DNA from: Blasia pusilla
Taxonomy: Eukaryota; Marchantiophyta; Marchantiopsida; Blasiales
Assembly (NCBI GenBank): GCA_050084515.1
Contig: CM114274.1
Location: 31,000,001-31,064,000 of the forward strand
DNA length: 64,000 nucleotides
Direction of reading: 5' to 3'
Shown here: positions 33,340 to 45,924 of the stretch, piece by piece
How positions within the stretch are numbered: position 1 is the stretch's first letter
How the letters are laid out: every line of letters begins with the position of its first letter
The notes under the pieces: generated by a model
Seen by the model: only the letters and a program-made list of their open reading frames with translations
Told to the model about the DNA's origin: nothing
The model's database searches: none
Made by a program: the position numbers and the translations under genes

Positions 33340-34748
33340 AAAGTAACAAGATCCAACACGCAATGCAACTTGAAAGGTCCGCCTTGACCATTGACAGTCG
33401 GAGTGCGAAATGGTCCACAAGAAAGACGAACTCATACCCCTATAAATAATGGCGAAACTTTTTGCACGAGAAGACCATTCCCAATGCCTCCCGTTTGGTA
33501 GTGGTATATTTCTGTTCAGCTGAAGATAGTTGTCATCCTACGCAATAAATCGGATAATCGTGTTTGTTTTCATCAAGTTGGCTTAGCACCACCCCAATGG
33601 CAAACAACGATGTGTCCACATACACGTGGAAGGGTTTCGTCCAGGCTGGAGACCGAAGTACGGGAGCTGCAATCAATGCTTGTTTCAATGTTTCAAATGC
33701 GACTTGGCACGTTGGGGTCCATTCCCATTCGGTGGTCTTCTTAAGCAACGCGGTTAATGCTCCTGCTTTTACCGCATAAATCTTAATGAACCGTGGACAG
33801 TATCCGAAATGGCCCAAGAAGCCTCTCAATTCTCTGTGATTTGTGAGAGGTTCCAATGCTATAATATCTACTTTGGCCTTATCAACCTCAATTCCTTGAG
33901 CAGACACTCGGTGTCCCAGCAAGATGCCTTGTCTCATAGCAATATATGATTTTTCATGGTGGAGGGATAAATGCACTTCACGGCATCGTGCCAAGGTTAA
34001 TTCCAATTTTTTTAAATGCTTCGCTTCTGTGCTGAAAATACAAAAGTCATCGGGGAAAATTTTGAAAAACTTCCGCAGATACAGATCATCAACCGCTAGA
34101 AGGTTGCCGGCGCATTGCACAAACCAAACGGCATTACTCCATACGCGAAGGTGCCCTAGTCCGTGGTGAAAGTTGTTAGGGGCCGATCTTGGTTATACCT
34201 GGAGTACCCATCCAAAAATGTATAACGCTCGTGACCAACAACTTTATCCAAAATACTGTCGGTGAAGGATAGGAGATGATGGTCCTTCAAGGTGGCCACA
34301 TTCAATTTTTGGTAATCTTGGCACATCTTGATTTCCCGAGTTTTTTTCTTGGGTACAATTACAATGGGAGAAACCCTTTCGCTACTTAACATGGGGTAAA
34401 ATATTCTTGCTTCGAGATGCTTGCCAATTTCATCCTTGACCAACAACGAGTATTTAGGATTGAGGCGATGCTGCCTCATCCACACTAGGACATTGTCTGC
34501 TTTTAGATCGATTCGGTGTTCACCATACTGTGCTGGAATGCCTGTCATTTCATCCATGGAATATGCAAACATATCCAAGTACTCAAGCAATAAGTTTTTA
34601 TACTTAGTGAGTTGTGTAGGAGATAATTCCGCGGACAGGTGCAAGGACTCTGACTCGTAATTGGGACCTGTACATAGTCCTTTTCTTGAACCATATTTTC
34701 CATAAATTGGAATGTGCTATGGCCTAGCTTTTCTTCCTCTTGGGTCAA
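33340..34748 (-). pseudogene. Gypsy reverse transcriptase and RNase H
   Basis: Frame 34644-34156 has PIVIVPKKK, MCQDYQKLNVATLKD and RYTFLDGYSRYNQ (palm motif A), then an in-frame stop where a Trp is usual, followed by GTFAYGVMPFGLCNAPATF (motif B). After a shift, frame 34120-33533 gives the catalytic box as FPDDFCIFS; the residue before DD is Pro where Ile or Val is usual. It continues with LLGHRVSAQGIEVD and RGFLGHFGYCPRFI (connection). RNase H starts FHVYVDTSLFAIGVVLSQ (its first Asp) and continues to about 33340 with KYTTTKREALG. A 5' frame (34748-34545) holds the acidic linker from protease. Confidence 0.9.
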
Positions 34749-34860
34749 CCTCTCTTCCCTAGAGGCCGACTCTTCATCTATTTCATAGTACTCTAAATAA
34801 TATACGGTAGAGGAGGACTCGGTAGCTGTGGTCTGATCTTGGTCTGAGGTATAGCCCTCA

Positions 34861-35070
34861 TCAGTTGGGGGCGTTTCTCCTTGAGGTGGTTGTAATTTCC
34901 ATGAAAGCTTGATGAGTATTTTTGGGACCTAGTTCGGAGCTTGGAATGTGAACCGTCTCCTTTTCTAGTTGGTTGTCACTTGCGCACCGTAGAGCCAGGG
35001 CCTTCCAATCAGCAAGGGATATCCCGTGCATCTTCCTTAGCATCAGGGTGGCAAGGGACATCAACATGAG
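34861..35070 (-). pseudogene. Gypsy protease C-terminal end
   Basis: In the frame overlapping 35076-34861, GYPLLIGRPWLYGAQV is readable near 35030-34980, the hallmark end of a gypsy aspartic protease (LLLGRPWL). The active-site Asp segment is not visible: the N-terminal flank lies across the CACTA insertion at 46122 onwards, and 50-60 codons may be lost or too diverged at the left CACTA junction. Confidence 0.75.
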
Positions 35071-35134
35071 CCCCATTGGCCACCCAATATGCTTTCATCG
35101 TGGATCGTTATGTTTTTAATAATTGTGCACATTT

Positions 35135-35430
35135 CTATTTCAAAAAGTCCAAACTTAAAGATGGTGCCCCAACATATATGTAGGCACTCTCAATGTGCTT
35201 GCGAACTGTTGCCACATTAATAGCCTCTTTCCTACTCATCTCGACACATAATAAGTCGAGATAGCGTAGGGTCCATACCTTTAGGTCATTCAACCATGGC
35301 TCATAACCGGGCACCTTCGTCTTTGGAACCGTAGTAGGCAAAAATTCACATCTAGGTAGTAGGTTTTGGTCCTTGCGTTGAGCCACATCACGGTTCCACA
35401 AATCTCTCTTGGTCCTACTTCTCCTCGCAC
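35135..35430 (-). pseudogene. Unidentified exon-like segment at the left CACTA edge
   Basis: A frame running into 35135 (88 codons from Met at 35401) contains PTTVPKTKVPGYEPWLNDLK, then LRYLDLLCVEMSRKEAINV and a YIYVGAPSLSLDF end. On the minus strand it is preceded at about 35445 by a pyrimidine-rich stretch and TTCTTCAG, a plausible splice acceptor. It may be the last exon of a CACTA gene or a captured host-gene exon. I do not recognise the family. Confidence 0.4.
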
Positions 35431-36199
35431 TTGCCCTATCACCTGAAGAAATGAAAGACGCAAGAAAATTAATTTAGACATGCACATGTTATAAAATGTA
35501 GGGAATAAAAGACCAGATCACTAACCAATTGTACCCAACATTCTTGGTCAACATTTAGACTATGCCTCAAAAGTAGCTATATGTGGACATACCCCCACTT
35601 TTATTTCTGGGTTTGGAGAGACTAGAGGCCATAAAAGACTGACTGTCACTTTGCTGCGAATGTACACTCGTCCCAACAAATCCTGATGGCCTATCAAAAC
35701 ATGTTGAGTCGAACCTTAAATGCAGTTGGGTTGGAGGGGGCGAAGGGCATGATGCTCCATCTTGTCCTGAGATGGAGATAGCACTCTTACATCCTTCATC
35801 AATACTTTAGACAAGAAATCAGGACTTCACAATCTGAAAAAACACACCAAACCAGGAAAGGATAATGGCCACTTTTCGAGTTATCATGAGAAGATCAAGA
35901 GTTAAAGAGTTATCATTCCTTAAAAATAGAGAATTTGATCACAAATACACAATGTGGAAATAAGGTTACACTTGGCATTGCCGATGGTTGGCATGAAGAA
36001 CCCATTGCTGTTGACTCCCCATCGGAGTAAAAGTTTGTGTATGAGGACCCCATTCGGCGTGAGATCCAGATGGTAGAGATGGTGGGTATTGCCTACCTGG
36101 GCGTTCTACAACTCTAGGTTATGACCAAGACATGCCTCCATGCCATTGGCCTTGAGCGGTCATGTGTCAAACCGTAGGAGTTTGTTGACCCCATTGTGG

Positions 36200-36754
36200 T
36201 CAGGGGGAAGGGTTTAGGGGCAAGCCATAAGAGCTATGTGGGCCATGATTCAACATCAACGGCTCGCGCTCATGAGTATACCACCTTGCACCCATTGGTC
36301 CACCCCAGTATTGGCTACCACTCTCTCGGCCATGGGGATATTGCCAACCCATTTCTGATCTCCCACTTTGGCCAGAATCATGTGCCTTATAACTCGCATA
36401 AGACTCGTGGAATTCTCTCCCTCCAATACCCTGAGCATGTGAAAGAGAAATAAAAGTTAGTGTACTATAAGAAATAAACACAAAGATTGGAAGAATCATG
36501 TATCCCACACAAAATCTTACTGAAGATGGTATATAACATATCATTGTAGATACCCTTTTGACTTGGATCGGATGGAATGTCGGCCCAGTATCCTTATTCA
36601 CGAATGGAGGATCATGTACATCTTCCTCCTCATCATTCTGGTATTTTGAATCTTTAGTTGGCATATAATCTAGATCTTCCATTTTATTATCCTTAAGGCT
36701 TTCAAGCATTGAAGGACCTGGTAAGCTCTCCAAGACCTTTGATGTTAATCTCAA
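36200..36754 (-). CDS. Unidentified CACTA-internal ORF (184 aa)
   Basis: 184 codons on the minus strand. It has an acidic start (YQNDEEEDVHDPPF, about residues 38-51), a hydrophobic stretch with ICYIPSSVRFCVGYMILPIF near 72-91, and a Gly/Tyr/His/Ser-rich tail. The hydrophobic middle may be translated intron, since a branch-and-acceptor-like sequence lies nearby. Together with 37861-37010 it may form the second CACTA gene (the TNPA-like DNA-binding protein), but no DNA-binding motif is evident. Confidence 0.35.
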   Translation of the reverse strand: MRLTSKVLESLPGPSMLESLKDNKMEDLDYMPTKDSKYQNDEEEDVHDPPFVNKDTGPTFHPIQVKRVSTMICYIPSSVRFCVGYMILPIFVFISYSTLTFISLSHAQGIGGREFHESYASYKAHDSGQSGRSEMGWQYPHGRESGSQYWGGPMGARWYTHEREPLMLNHGPHSSYGLPLNPSP

Positions 36755-37009
36755 ACTTCGCCGCTTCCACCACTACCTCTGCCACTATTGCTCTACAACA
36801 TGAGACTTTCTTGGATGCCTTTGCTGGTCTCAACCTTTCCAAAACTGATTTCATCATCAATCATCTATGTAAGATCATGCAAGTCTCATTTTCTACGAAT
36901 AAGGAAACTACATGCAAGAAGGAATGGAAAACCATGCAATATTGTTGCAATTCACATCTCATGCAAGGTAGTGAACTACTTACTCTGAGGGAATAGCACC
37001 AAGAATTGT

Positions 37010-37861
37010 TTATGCTCTTCTTTTGTTTTCCCTTATCTTCCGTGCCCGTTCTTGTTCAATTGGGAGTAGAGCATGAAGGTCCTTATCTAGTAGGTCTGGA
37101 CTCTCAAATCCATCACCAATATCAGAGTTCTCCAAGTTTGAAGAGTTGTTGGGCGTATAAGGATGTCTAAAGTTGTCATTACCTTGACCATCTGGCTCCA
37201 TTGTAATGTGCAGAGGTGATGTTTCTCTCTCATAAGTCATTGCCTCTCTTTCAAAACCCTTAGATGTTTCTTGCCCCTCTGTACTCAAATCAGAAGCCAC
37301 CACATTTTTGTTGAGATCAGCCCTCTCCATGGTTGCACTCAGATCTGAAAGGTACCCTATAGAATCGGGTCTACACACACTTGACGTATTACTACTCTCT
37401 CTGATTGTAGATGCTGTGGAAATCCTATTTTGCATCTCGTAATTATTTTCTTGGTCTTGGTCAAGTTCCCTTCTCTGCCCTATCTTATCCTCTTGATCAT
37501 GTGCATTTGCACATTTCATTTCACCATCAGAAACAATGCTTTCATCACCCTTTATATTATCCTCTCTAGGAACGTTCTCTACATCACTCGGCAAGGGCCC
37601 CCATCTCTCATCAATAAGATCATCATACACCACGAAACGATACACACATATCTCACTCTTGTTCTTGTGACATCTCCACTTCAAGGCCCAAGCCTGATGA
37701 TTCAGCCCATCAGGAAGTTCCCCACTTGCATCACGTAGGCCTTCAGAAGCAAGAATAGCCTCAAGGTCTGATTGAGTTCCCCCCTTACCACCTATTGTAC
37801 TACCTTGGAGGGTATATGAATGGCCCTCCATTCTGAAAGATTCAGAGGAAAATGTCGTCAA
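37010..37861 (-). CDS. Putative second CACTA protein (283 aa)
   Basis: An uninterrupted 283-codon frame, the longest intact one in the CACTA element. It begins MTTFSSESFRMEGHSYTLQG and GTQSDLEAILASEGLRDASG, then YRFVVYDDLIDERWG, followed by a long acidic, Ser/Asn-rich low-complexity region and a basic end (RARKIRENKRRA). It directly follows the DUF4216 segment, separated by about 140 bp that could be an intron. It may be the C-terminal continuation of the transposase polypeptide or a separate accessory protein. Confidence 0.45.
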   Translation of the reverse strand: MTTFSSESFRMEGHSYTLQGSTIGGKGGTQSDLEAILASEGLRDASGELPDGLNHQAWALKWRCHKNKSEICVYRFVVYDDLIDERWGPLPSDVENVPREDNIKGDESIVSDGEMKCANAHDQEDKIGQRRELDQDQENNYEMQNRISTASTIRESSNTSSVCRPDSIGYLSDLSATMERADLNKNVVASDLSTEGQETSKGFEREAMTYERETSPLHITMEPDGQGNDNFRHPYTPNNSSNLENSDIGDGFESPDLLDKDLHALLPIEQERARKIRENKRRA

Positions 37862-37998
37862 GGAGTTGAATCAAGAGAGTTATCATGCATGATTGAAAAA
37901 TGCAAACATTTCACACAAAGGTTAAACTAGAACCATGACTTTTGACTCACTTCTCAAAGCAAACCGCATGTATGTCAAATATTTGAACAAAAGGAAAA

Positions 37999-38780
37999 TT
38001 AAATCTCTACATCCTCTTTGGAGCTCTCTTCTTCATAAAGCACTTTTGCGGACACGTGGATGATAGGGACATTATTACAATCTCTATTTGCAGTCACCAC
38101 CTCTTCAGCAGTGAGCTCTACAACACCTAGAGTGTTAGCTAGTGGCACTCTTCCTGATGGCATTTCAATCTGGTCAATTGCAACAGAATGTCCTTCATCT
38201 AGGTTTCCACCATCATAGATATCCAAAATTACTCGACGGGATCTAGCTTCTTTTCTCAAAACAACCTTCCATCCACTTCCTTTGTTCGCATTTCCATAAA
38301 AGACTTGTTCCACTTGAGATGGGAACAGAAACGGTTGATGGTTGATAGGTTCACAAGATCTAAGGTTTACATGTAGGAAGCCTTCACGATCTCGCTTCAT
38401 GGATGGCATCTGTGATTTCCAATCTGCCCACACCCACCTCCCTCTCATTAATATTATAGGTTGATCAACAATCCCGTAATCAAGCGCAATTATATCGACC
38501 AGAACTCCCACATATGAATAAGCACAATTCTGATAATCATTACCCTCATCCAAAAATATTGCTCAAATTCCACTATCGTAAGTGGAGTATGCATTATATC
38601 CACTCTCTCCCTCTACCCTATAGTGATTTCCATAAGTCTTCATAGACTTATATGAGAGAACTTTTGCTTGTGGAGGAATTGACAAAGCCAATAGCTCTTC
38701 ATCCACCTTCCCATCTTTTTCCCTAGCATCTCGAAGGATAGCTGGTTGAATCCACTCTTCAAAAGAAATTGATGTATTCT
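37999..38780 (-). pseudogene. CACTA transposase DUF4216 region
   Basis: Frame 38553-37999 reads GNDYQNCAYSYVGVLVDIIA with LMRGRWVWADW, and VNLRSCEPINHQPFLFPSQ then QVFYGNANKGSGWKVVLR. This is the DUF4216 pattern found C-terminal to plant CACTA transposases (a 'YYGVL..I..L.Y' strand, a W-D segment, 'P F.fasQ..QVFYv.d'). Upstream, to about 38780, the same frame contains KVLSYKSMKTYGNHYRV and STYDSG before an in-frame stop, as expected for the start of this domain. Confidence 0.75.
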
Positions 38781-38916
38781 CATCCTAAAATTTCTTGGTA
38801 GAAAGAAAGAACATCACCAAGGAATAAGGTGACGTGGAAGATGAAACAAACATGTAAGGTTCATAAGATCAGGTTCAGGGTTTCCATACATTGAATTCAT
38901 TGAATATAGTTGAAAT

Positions 38917-41591
38917 TTACTTGTGCCACATGACCATACACTCCATATTGTGTAGGACATAGTGGTGTGCCAAGATAGTCATTTCTCGAGATAATCTGAT
39001 TTCACGTCCTGCACCTTCCATCTCCTCCCCTACGACCCCTTCTTCTTCGCCGTCATCCCATATTTGTGTCCTCACATCCTCAAATATTTTCATATACTCA
39101 GTCACAAATCCCAATGCCTCATCTTTGATATACCCCTCCGTCATACATCCCTCTGGGCAAGCTTTAGATCATGTATCTTTCCATTGGATACATCCATGGG
39201 CAAGCTAAAGGCCCACATATATCCAATTCTTGGACAACGTGGATAAGAAGATGTGTCATCACATCAAAAAATGATGCTGGAAAATGCATCTCCAATAGGC
39301 AAAGGGTAATTGTTGTATTCTTATGTAGTTGTTCATAGCATGTAGGATCATACACTTTATAACACAATAACCTAAATATGTTACTCAAACGCATGATTGA
39401 TGAGCGAATTGGATCCTTCATTAGCCCACGAAGGGCAAAGGGAAGGATTTGGTGAATCAACACATAATAATCATGTGACTTCATGGATCCCAATTTCTTT
39501 TTAACCACGTGCTTCTTCAACTCCGCACTATATCCTGTAGGCACTTTCGTGGACTCACTCCTAGCTAGGAAAATGGACATTTCATGAGGTGATAAAACAT
39601 AATCACATTGAGGTTTCACTAGCCCTGTTGCTTTACTTGGATGGGGTTGTAACCATAAGTGAGGTTAATTCCACGAGCCTCCATATCTCTTCTAACCTTC
39701 ATTGTATCCTTCATCCCAAATAGAGTTTTAACTAGATTCTCAGATATATTCTTCTCCACATGCTTAACATCTAGGGTGTGTCATATCAGCAGATGCTATG
39801 TTGAGGTCAAGGAAAATATATGCATATTCATGGTTGACAAGAGATAAGTAACTAAATCACCTATCACAACAAAAATTTGAAAACAATTAGATGTTTGTTG
39901 GATATTTTCCAGTATGGCAAATCAAAGAGTATACTCTTGTATGGATCAATAGGAGCATCCTCTCGACCACCTCCATTATCATATATTTTTTTCTCTTCAA
40001 CCCATGCCAGAATTTCATCTGATGTAATCCTTCGTGGTGGTGGTCTAGACTCACTCTCAAAATTGAATCGAGGGCCGTAAGGTCGCCTTCTCCAAACATG
40101 GTCTAGTGGAAGATGTCTTCTATGACCGCCAAATATGTGCTTTCCACATTTTTGGAGAAATTTGAATCCACATACGGTCCACATATGGTACATGCAAGTT
40201 TTCCACCATGGCTTTGCCTTGAGATTGTCTCATAGGCTGGATAATCATTTATAGTCCATAAGATCATGGCTCTAAATTTGAACCTATGTGGTCTTTTCAC
40301 ATCGTGGAATTCAATTCCATTCCACAACTCCCTAAACTCCTCTATCAAGGGGGCCAAGAAGGTGTTGATATTCTCTCCATTCACACTCTCCTTACCAGGT
40401 ATGATAAGAGCCAACATGAAAAATTGTTTGAAGCCAAGGTGGCAAATTTTAGTTTACCAATAGGATTGGTCATGTTGACCATGAGCTTGCCTTATCAGAG
40501 TATGGATTAACTCCGTCAAGTGCTAAACCAAATCTACAATTTCTACCCTCTATAGCAAAATCAAGGTACAAATGATCAATATGATTCCAAGCCTTGCTGT
40601 CCCCTGCATGTCTTACCATGCCAATCTTACTTTTGTTCTCAGAAGACCAACTCAATAACTCTGACAAGGCCCTACATCTATACATACGTTGGATCTGCCG
40701 GATTACACGGAAGTGTCTCAATACCTTATTGGGTACGAAAGACTTCCCGACTTGCTTGAACCTAGCATTCCCACACTTCGGGCAAATTTTTGCACCTTCC
40801 AAGTCTCCTCAAAATAGAACACAACCTTTAGGGCAGGCATGGATAGAGTTGTAGCTCATATCAAGTTTACTAATGAGTTTATTTGCTGCATAGTATGATG
40901 GTGGGACAAGATTTTCAGATGGGAGTAATATCTTACATAGGAGTTTCAATATCTCATCAATTACAATATTAGGGATCCCATAGGTTGTACCAATATTGAA
41001 AAGGAGCATAACAAATGCAAGTAAAGAAGTCTTGGCTCCAGGGAAGAGTGGCTTGCATGCTGCGGTAAGCTCATGAAAATATGATGGAATATTTGGATCA
41101 TTGGTTTCATTGAGGTTCCCATTCTCTGTCCCACTTTCATCAACAGCCATATCCTCATCATGGAGATGATCATATTCTCTAAAAATATCATTCAGCATAT
41201 GGGGAACATCAATATCGATATCCAAATCAGGATTCTCTGGATGTGAGATTTCAGGTCTAACATAGGATTGCATAATGTGCTCACGTTGCTCCTTGTCATT
41301 GACCTCTTGTTGTGTGAGCCACTCCTCATCTAAAGAGTCCCACTCCTCCCTACTTTTTGGAACTCGAAAAAGATGAGATCAACCATTTTTCCTCAGATGG
41401 TCTTCTACCTTTGCTAGTCCCAAGGTAGTTCCGCCCATGCACTCTATACAAGGGCATCTTACCCTCTTCCTCCCCAATTTACAAGACCTATCGTCGACTC
41501 CTCCCTGCCACAACCTATAGTCGTGTGTTTGGATTCTATAAGGATGTGTCAAATCCAACCGGACGTGAGCAGTTCTTTGTGGTATCATCAC
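38917..41591 (-). pseudogene. CACTA transposase (TNP2/TNPD type)
   Basis: Pieces in order on the minus strand are: 41591-41379 Transpos_assoc domain with RVRCPCIECMGG and VEDHLRKNG; 41273-40809 acidic linker; 40802-40470 TNP2 zinc ribbon and core with ICPKCGNARF, RMYRCRALSELLSW and FGLALDGVNPY; 40417-39864 continuing TNP2 with RAMILWTINDYPAY, GGHRRHLPLDHVWRR and the RRITSDEIL block; 39619-39164 DUF4218 with GSMKSHDYYVLIHQILPFAL, FPASFFDVMTHLLIHVV and CPWMYPMERYM. A C-terminal remnant runs to 38917. Frames are shifted several times, some possibly at introns. TNP2 binds the ends and catalyses cut-and-paste transposition; this copy is probably inactive. Confidence 0.9.
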
Positions 41592-42530
41592 CCCTACGTC
41601 AAGTTAATAAGAACAGTGGTAAATGAATGAAGGAAATTATGGCATCCCATTGTTCCTTACATGGTAAACATGGAAGTGAAAATGTTTCAGTATGGTGGAT
41701 ATCTATTGGAGCAGAATATGTTGATTTCAATATAAATGAAGGGAGAATCCGTAATTATCTACGTACCTTGAGTATATCAGGTATACCCCTCCGGGAAATA
41801 TAAACCTCTTGTCGATATCCTTCTCTCATAGTGATAATTTGATCCTCTACAATCCCCAAATGAACTTTGACACACACCTTCACAACATGACACATGCAGA
41901 TGTCTTAAGTATATGCATAGAGATTGTATCACGTGAATGATCAGATATAAATACATCAATACAGTTTGAATATTATAAGGTGGTATAAGATTTATTTTGC
42001 CCTAAGTCTATGTGCACTTCAAATGATGATTTATCTATGATTTCAGAATTTCAAACCATTTCCATATCAAGTGCCTTATCTTTAGGTTGTCTGTTTGAAG
42101 GGTAGGGTTATTTCTTCTATATTTCTTCATGTAAACATTGTAGCTTTAAGTTTTTTTTGGGAAAATTATGCATTAAAAGAAAACCACAGAGTCAGAGGAT
42201 TAGCCCTCATCGCTATATAACAAAACCCGATTCAATTTTTAGCCACATCACAGCTCCACAAACACTTTGCTACCCTGACTTTTTTGTCATTCAGAATTCT
42301 GCATTTTGTGTGATATTGCATTCTATGTTGATGCTATAGTAAGATATAGAAAATAAAACCACTTGGCCTATCCATTTATGCAAAAATTGAAATCATCCGC
42401 ATTTACATCAACTGGACAATGGCTTTCTATCTGATGTTGTTGGTAATTATAAATCAGTTTAAATCAAAAGTCAGTGTTCCAAAATAGGCTCTGAGCTCCA
42501 CTTTCTCTACTAGCTCCCTCTTACTTCATC

Positions 42531-43281
42531 TCAAAATTTGGTATATATCCAAAATTCCAATTTGTAGTCATTGGTGAGAATATTTTCTCTATCACTTGTA
42601 ATGCATGAGTTCCTTAAAACCATCCTTTTCTGCCTTTTTAACAAAATGAAGTCAATCTCACTCAAAAAGTTATAGAGTTTGAAAGTTTCAAACCTACCAA
42701 GCTGCTCTCGTGGAACGCCATCAAATAGGGCCACAAAAAAAATGAGCACAACATGGGCAAAGATGACCATTCAAGTTCTCCCTATGATAACCAGTTGCGC
42801 TACTTATTCTCTCACCAGGTAGTCTCTCCATTCTCACAGAAGAGTACTCAAATCTAACTATACATGGTTTCCCAGAATATGCAATAGGTGCATGGATAAG
42901 AGCCAAAGCCTTCCTAAAAATGGGTGAAGAGTCTTCACCGATGACCATGCCATCAGAATCATGACAGATATGAAGGGTCATGATCTCTGCAACACCCATC
43001 ATCAACCAAAGAAGGATGCAGTATCGATCCTCTTGCCTAGACACAAAATCAGAGACCGTCACATATAGATGGCGTGCTTTTGAATGAAAGCGCCAATTCT
43101 CAATTCATTCATGCCATGTCAAATACCAATAGTGACATGAGTGTAAAGAACAAATCATCACTTGAACTTCAGTAGGTAGACTTTGGATGCGTTGAACCAA
43201 GGAAGGTTGTCTTTGATATAGTCGTAGGCTGCTATGAAGTTCAATTTGTACATCAAGTGGTGGTTGGTCATCTGGATTCAT
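42531..43281 (-). pseudogene. Unidentified ORF in the CACTA 5' region
   Basis: From ATG at 43281 the minus strand reads MNPDDQPPLDVQIELHSSLR, with one in-frame stop near 43107, then VSDFVSRQEDRYCILLW, MTLHICHDSDGMVIGEDSS and HLCPCCAHFFCGPI to 42721. A shift into 42770-42531 may add a further 60 residues. The CPCC and CHDSD elements could be metal-binding. It lies 5' of the transposase on the same strand, so it may be an accessory ORF or captured host sequence. Family unknown. Confidence 0.45.
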
Positions 43282-43999
43282 CCTTCAGGGTGAAGTAGAG
43301 GTCCTCTGAAAAATACCTTGGATTTTCTTTTCGTTAACTTAGTCGAGTTACAGGTCCACTTCAAGCCGCTACCTCTTGCCTCCTTCCAATGTACGCCAAA
43401 AAGACCAACTTAATCCCTAACTCTGCAACAACCACAATGAGATGAACCCGAATAGGCTAGGGCATTGCAAGTATGCCATGTTTCTACTTTATGCAATTAA
43501 AGCTGACAGGTTTGGTGGGTTTTCTTAAGTCCTATGCTACTACACAAAGATGGCTCGTTCTAGGGTTGCAGAAAGTTGCTTCATCGCTGTAAGTTACTAT
43601 CCATTGGGGTCAAAGATAATTGGGTTTCAATTCACTTTGTGGCTGAAAGCCGCAAACAAAGCCACAATCTATACCCTTACAAATCAGTTGGAAACATGTG
43701 TTTTGTTTTTTTGGAGAATGATGACACAGGTGTATATGAGAAACTTTGAGAAAAGTTCAGGGTTCTCAAAGAGGTTCACATCAGTGCTAAAAATCTAGCC
43801 TACTTATATTAGAGGAGAGATGTGGTTATTCCACTTCAACACTATTCCAAAAACTTACAAATCCTTCCTGTGCAAGCCATGCAAAAAGATTCCCACCAGT
43901 GAAAATTAATCAATCACTCAATCCAACAATGCACTACAAGTAAGACAGAATTTCAGATCATACATACGTGGCCAAGCCTCCTTTGTGAGGTAGGAAAGG

Positions 44000-44460
44000 T
44001 TCAACAATTCCCTTCCTCAATTGCCCCAGGCCCTGAACTTGAACTTCAGTCAGGTTCCCAAGCAAGGGTTCCCATAAATAGTTCTTCATTCGCCTTCTCG
44101 GGATATACCGTCAAAAGAGTGAGTCAGATATTTTCATTGCTTCCTCCGTGTTATTCTGTTGGGATCGTTTGCCCATTTCTTGGGTTATGGAGTGAAACAA
44201 GAAAATATAAGCATGAGCTTTGGGCGATGAGGCCCTGCTATTGATTGCATGTGGTATCCAATTATGGTGCTACCAGCTTAGCAATATGAACATATGCTAT
44301 ATGTGTGTGTGTTGTGGATGTTGGCAGGACACCACACATAGAGCTCCTGGGCTAGAGTCTATACTCATAAGGTAGTAGCCTTCAGGGGGGTACACAATCT
44401 CTTGAACCTTTGTCGTCCAAGATTTGGCCTGCTTTACGGGTCTTCTTTGGTTCCATATCA
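44000..44460. repeat. LINE fragment inside the CACTA element
   Basis: About 44010-44160 matches the LINE at 52850-53010 on the same strand ('gaacttgaactt.ag.c.ggttcccaagcaagg', 'ccttctcgggatataccgtc'), and 44400-44460 matches 53110-53165 ('ggcctgctttacgggtcttctt'). The intervening DNA is only partly alignable. The LINE was therefore active, or copied, after the CACTA element existed. Confidence 0.75.
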
Positions 44461-45924
44461 CATGTGTACTTTGTCGAGCACTTTGGAAAGTGCTCGATGG
44501 AGATTTCCAGGCTTTAAGCTCGATGGAGATTTCCAGGCCACAAAGGAGTAGAAAACTAAGGCAAGCACATAAAGCCAAAACCTGTATTTCTGCCTCTCTC
44601 CGAACGATCAAGTCTACCCTCCTATGTAATCACATGTGTACTTTGTCGCGCACTTTCCACCTATTGATCAATCGATATTCCTACTTGTGAGTGCCTTGAC
44701 ATTAGCCCCTTGGACATTGTCCAGAAAAGTAGAAGTTGAGTCTTGAGAAGCTCTGTCCGCGTAGATTTGATGAAATCGCAAAGAAGAAACTACTACATGT
44801 CAACTAATTAGGGCACGAAGAAGTCTTAAAGCAATTCCAGAATACCAAAAGTCGAGACACGGATCTTGCATATAAGCAAAAAAAAAGATGGGAGTGCCCT
44901 CTGGAGAAGGTGATGCTCGGCCTTTCATTCTAGTTTAGGAAATTCATGAAACAAGCGCTAAGACGATAGAGAAATGTCAATACAAGAGGAGGCATTGCGC
45001 AAAAAAGTGCTTGACTTCATTATTGAAGCCGAAGCATCCTCTTGTGAAAATGCCACATTTGAGGGAGGTGATCATGACAGCTTATGTACCAGCTCCTTTG
45101 CAACTTATGGCTAGAAAGAAGCATGGGAGCACTTATCTATGATCCAACTTATGATCATGCACTTGGCCCTATACAATCGGAAGCTGAAATTTTTTAATTC
45201 ACTCTCCAATGCAAAGCTGTCATCTCCAACTCTTGTATCTCGACCACAAGAGCATTTGTTTCCTCCCTCTCTTTCATCTTGAGACTCAACTCAATCTCTC
45301 TCCACTCTTCTCTGTCCTACAGAAAGAGTGGTGGAAATTCCCAAGTCTTGTACGACCTTTGCATCAGCAGGTCACTGTCGAGCCCTTCAAAATCCGGTTC
45401 TCTGCATATTTGCAAAAGAGAGAGTTATCTCGCAAGTGTTGCTAGAGGAGAATAATGGCCATAGTTTCCTTCATAACAAAGAAATCGAGTGCTCTTGCTC
45501 AACCATAGACACGACTCCTCCCACCCCGCCCTATTCAATTGATCGATCAATCAACTAGCTCCAACCAACTTCATTGCATATGCTCCCACGTATCAGAGCC
45601 TCCTGCTCCAAGGAAATACATAGAAGCACAAAAAACAAAGCTCCGCGGAAGCAGCACACAATCACAACACCATCAAAACTCCCTCCACACCTACCCAACA
45701 ATCAATTCCAACCGAAATCACTACTTCAACTCCCACATGGCACTTCTGCAACTCTCCTTCTCCGCCGAAATGCGCATAGGCGCTGGAAACAGAACTCCAT
45801 GCAGCGCGGGGCAAGAAGAAACGGAGAGGCAGCAGTCTTCGCATGACAACAAGGAGGCCAAGAGAGACAAAAGCGCCGAAAACAAAGCTCTGTGCAAGCA
45901 GCACACAGTCTGACTACTTGCTAA

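Noticed and set aside
35515-35525. CACTAACC as the left CACTA terminus
   Set aside because: It matches only the first five bases of the right terminus and lacks the expected TGT flank, so it is probably chance.
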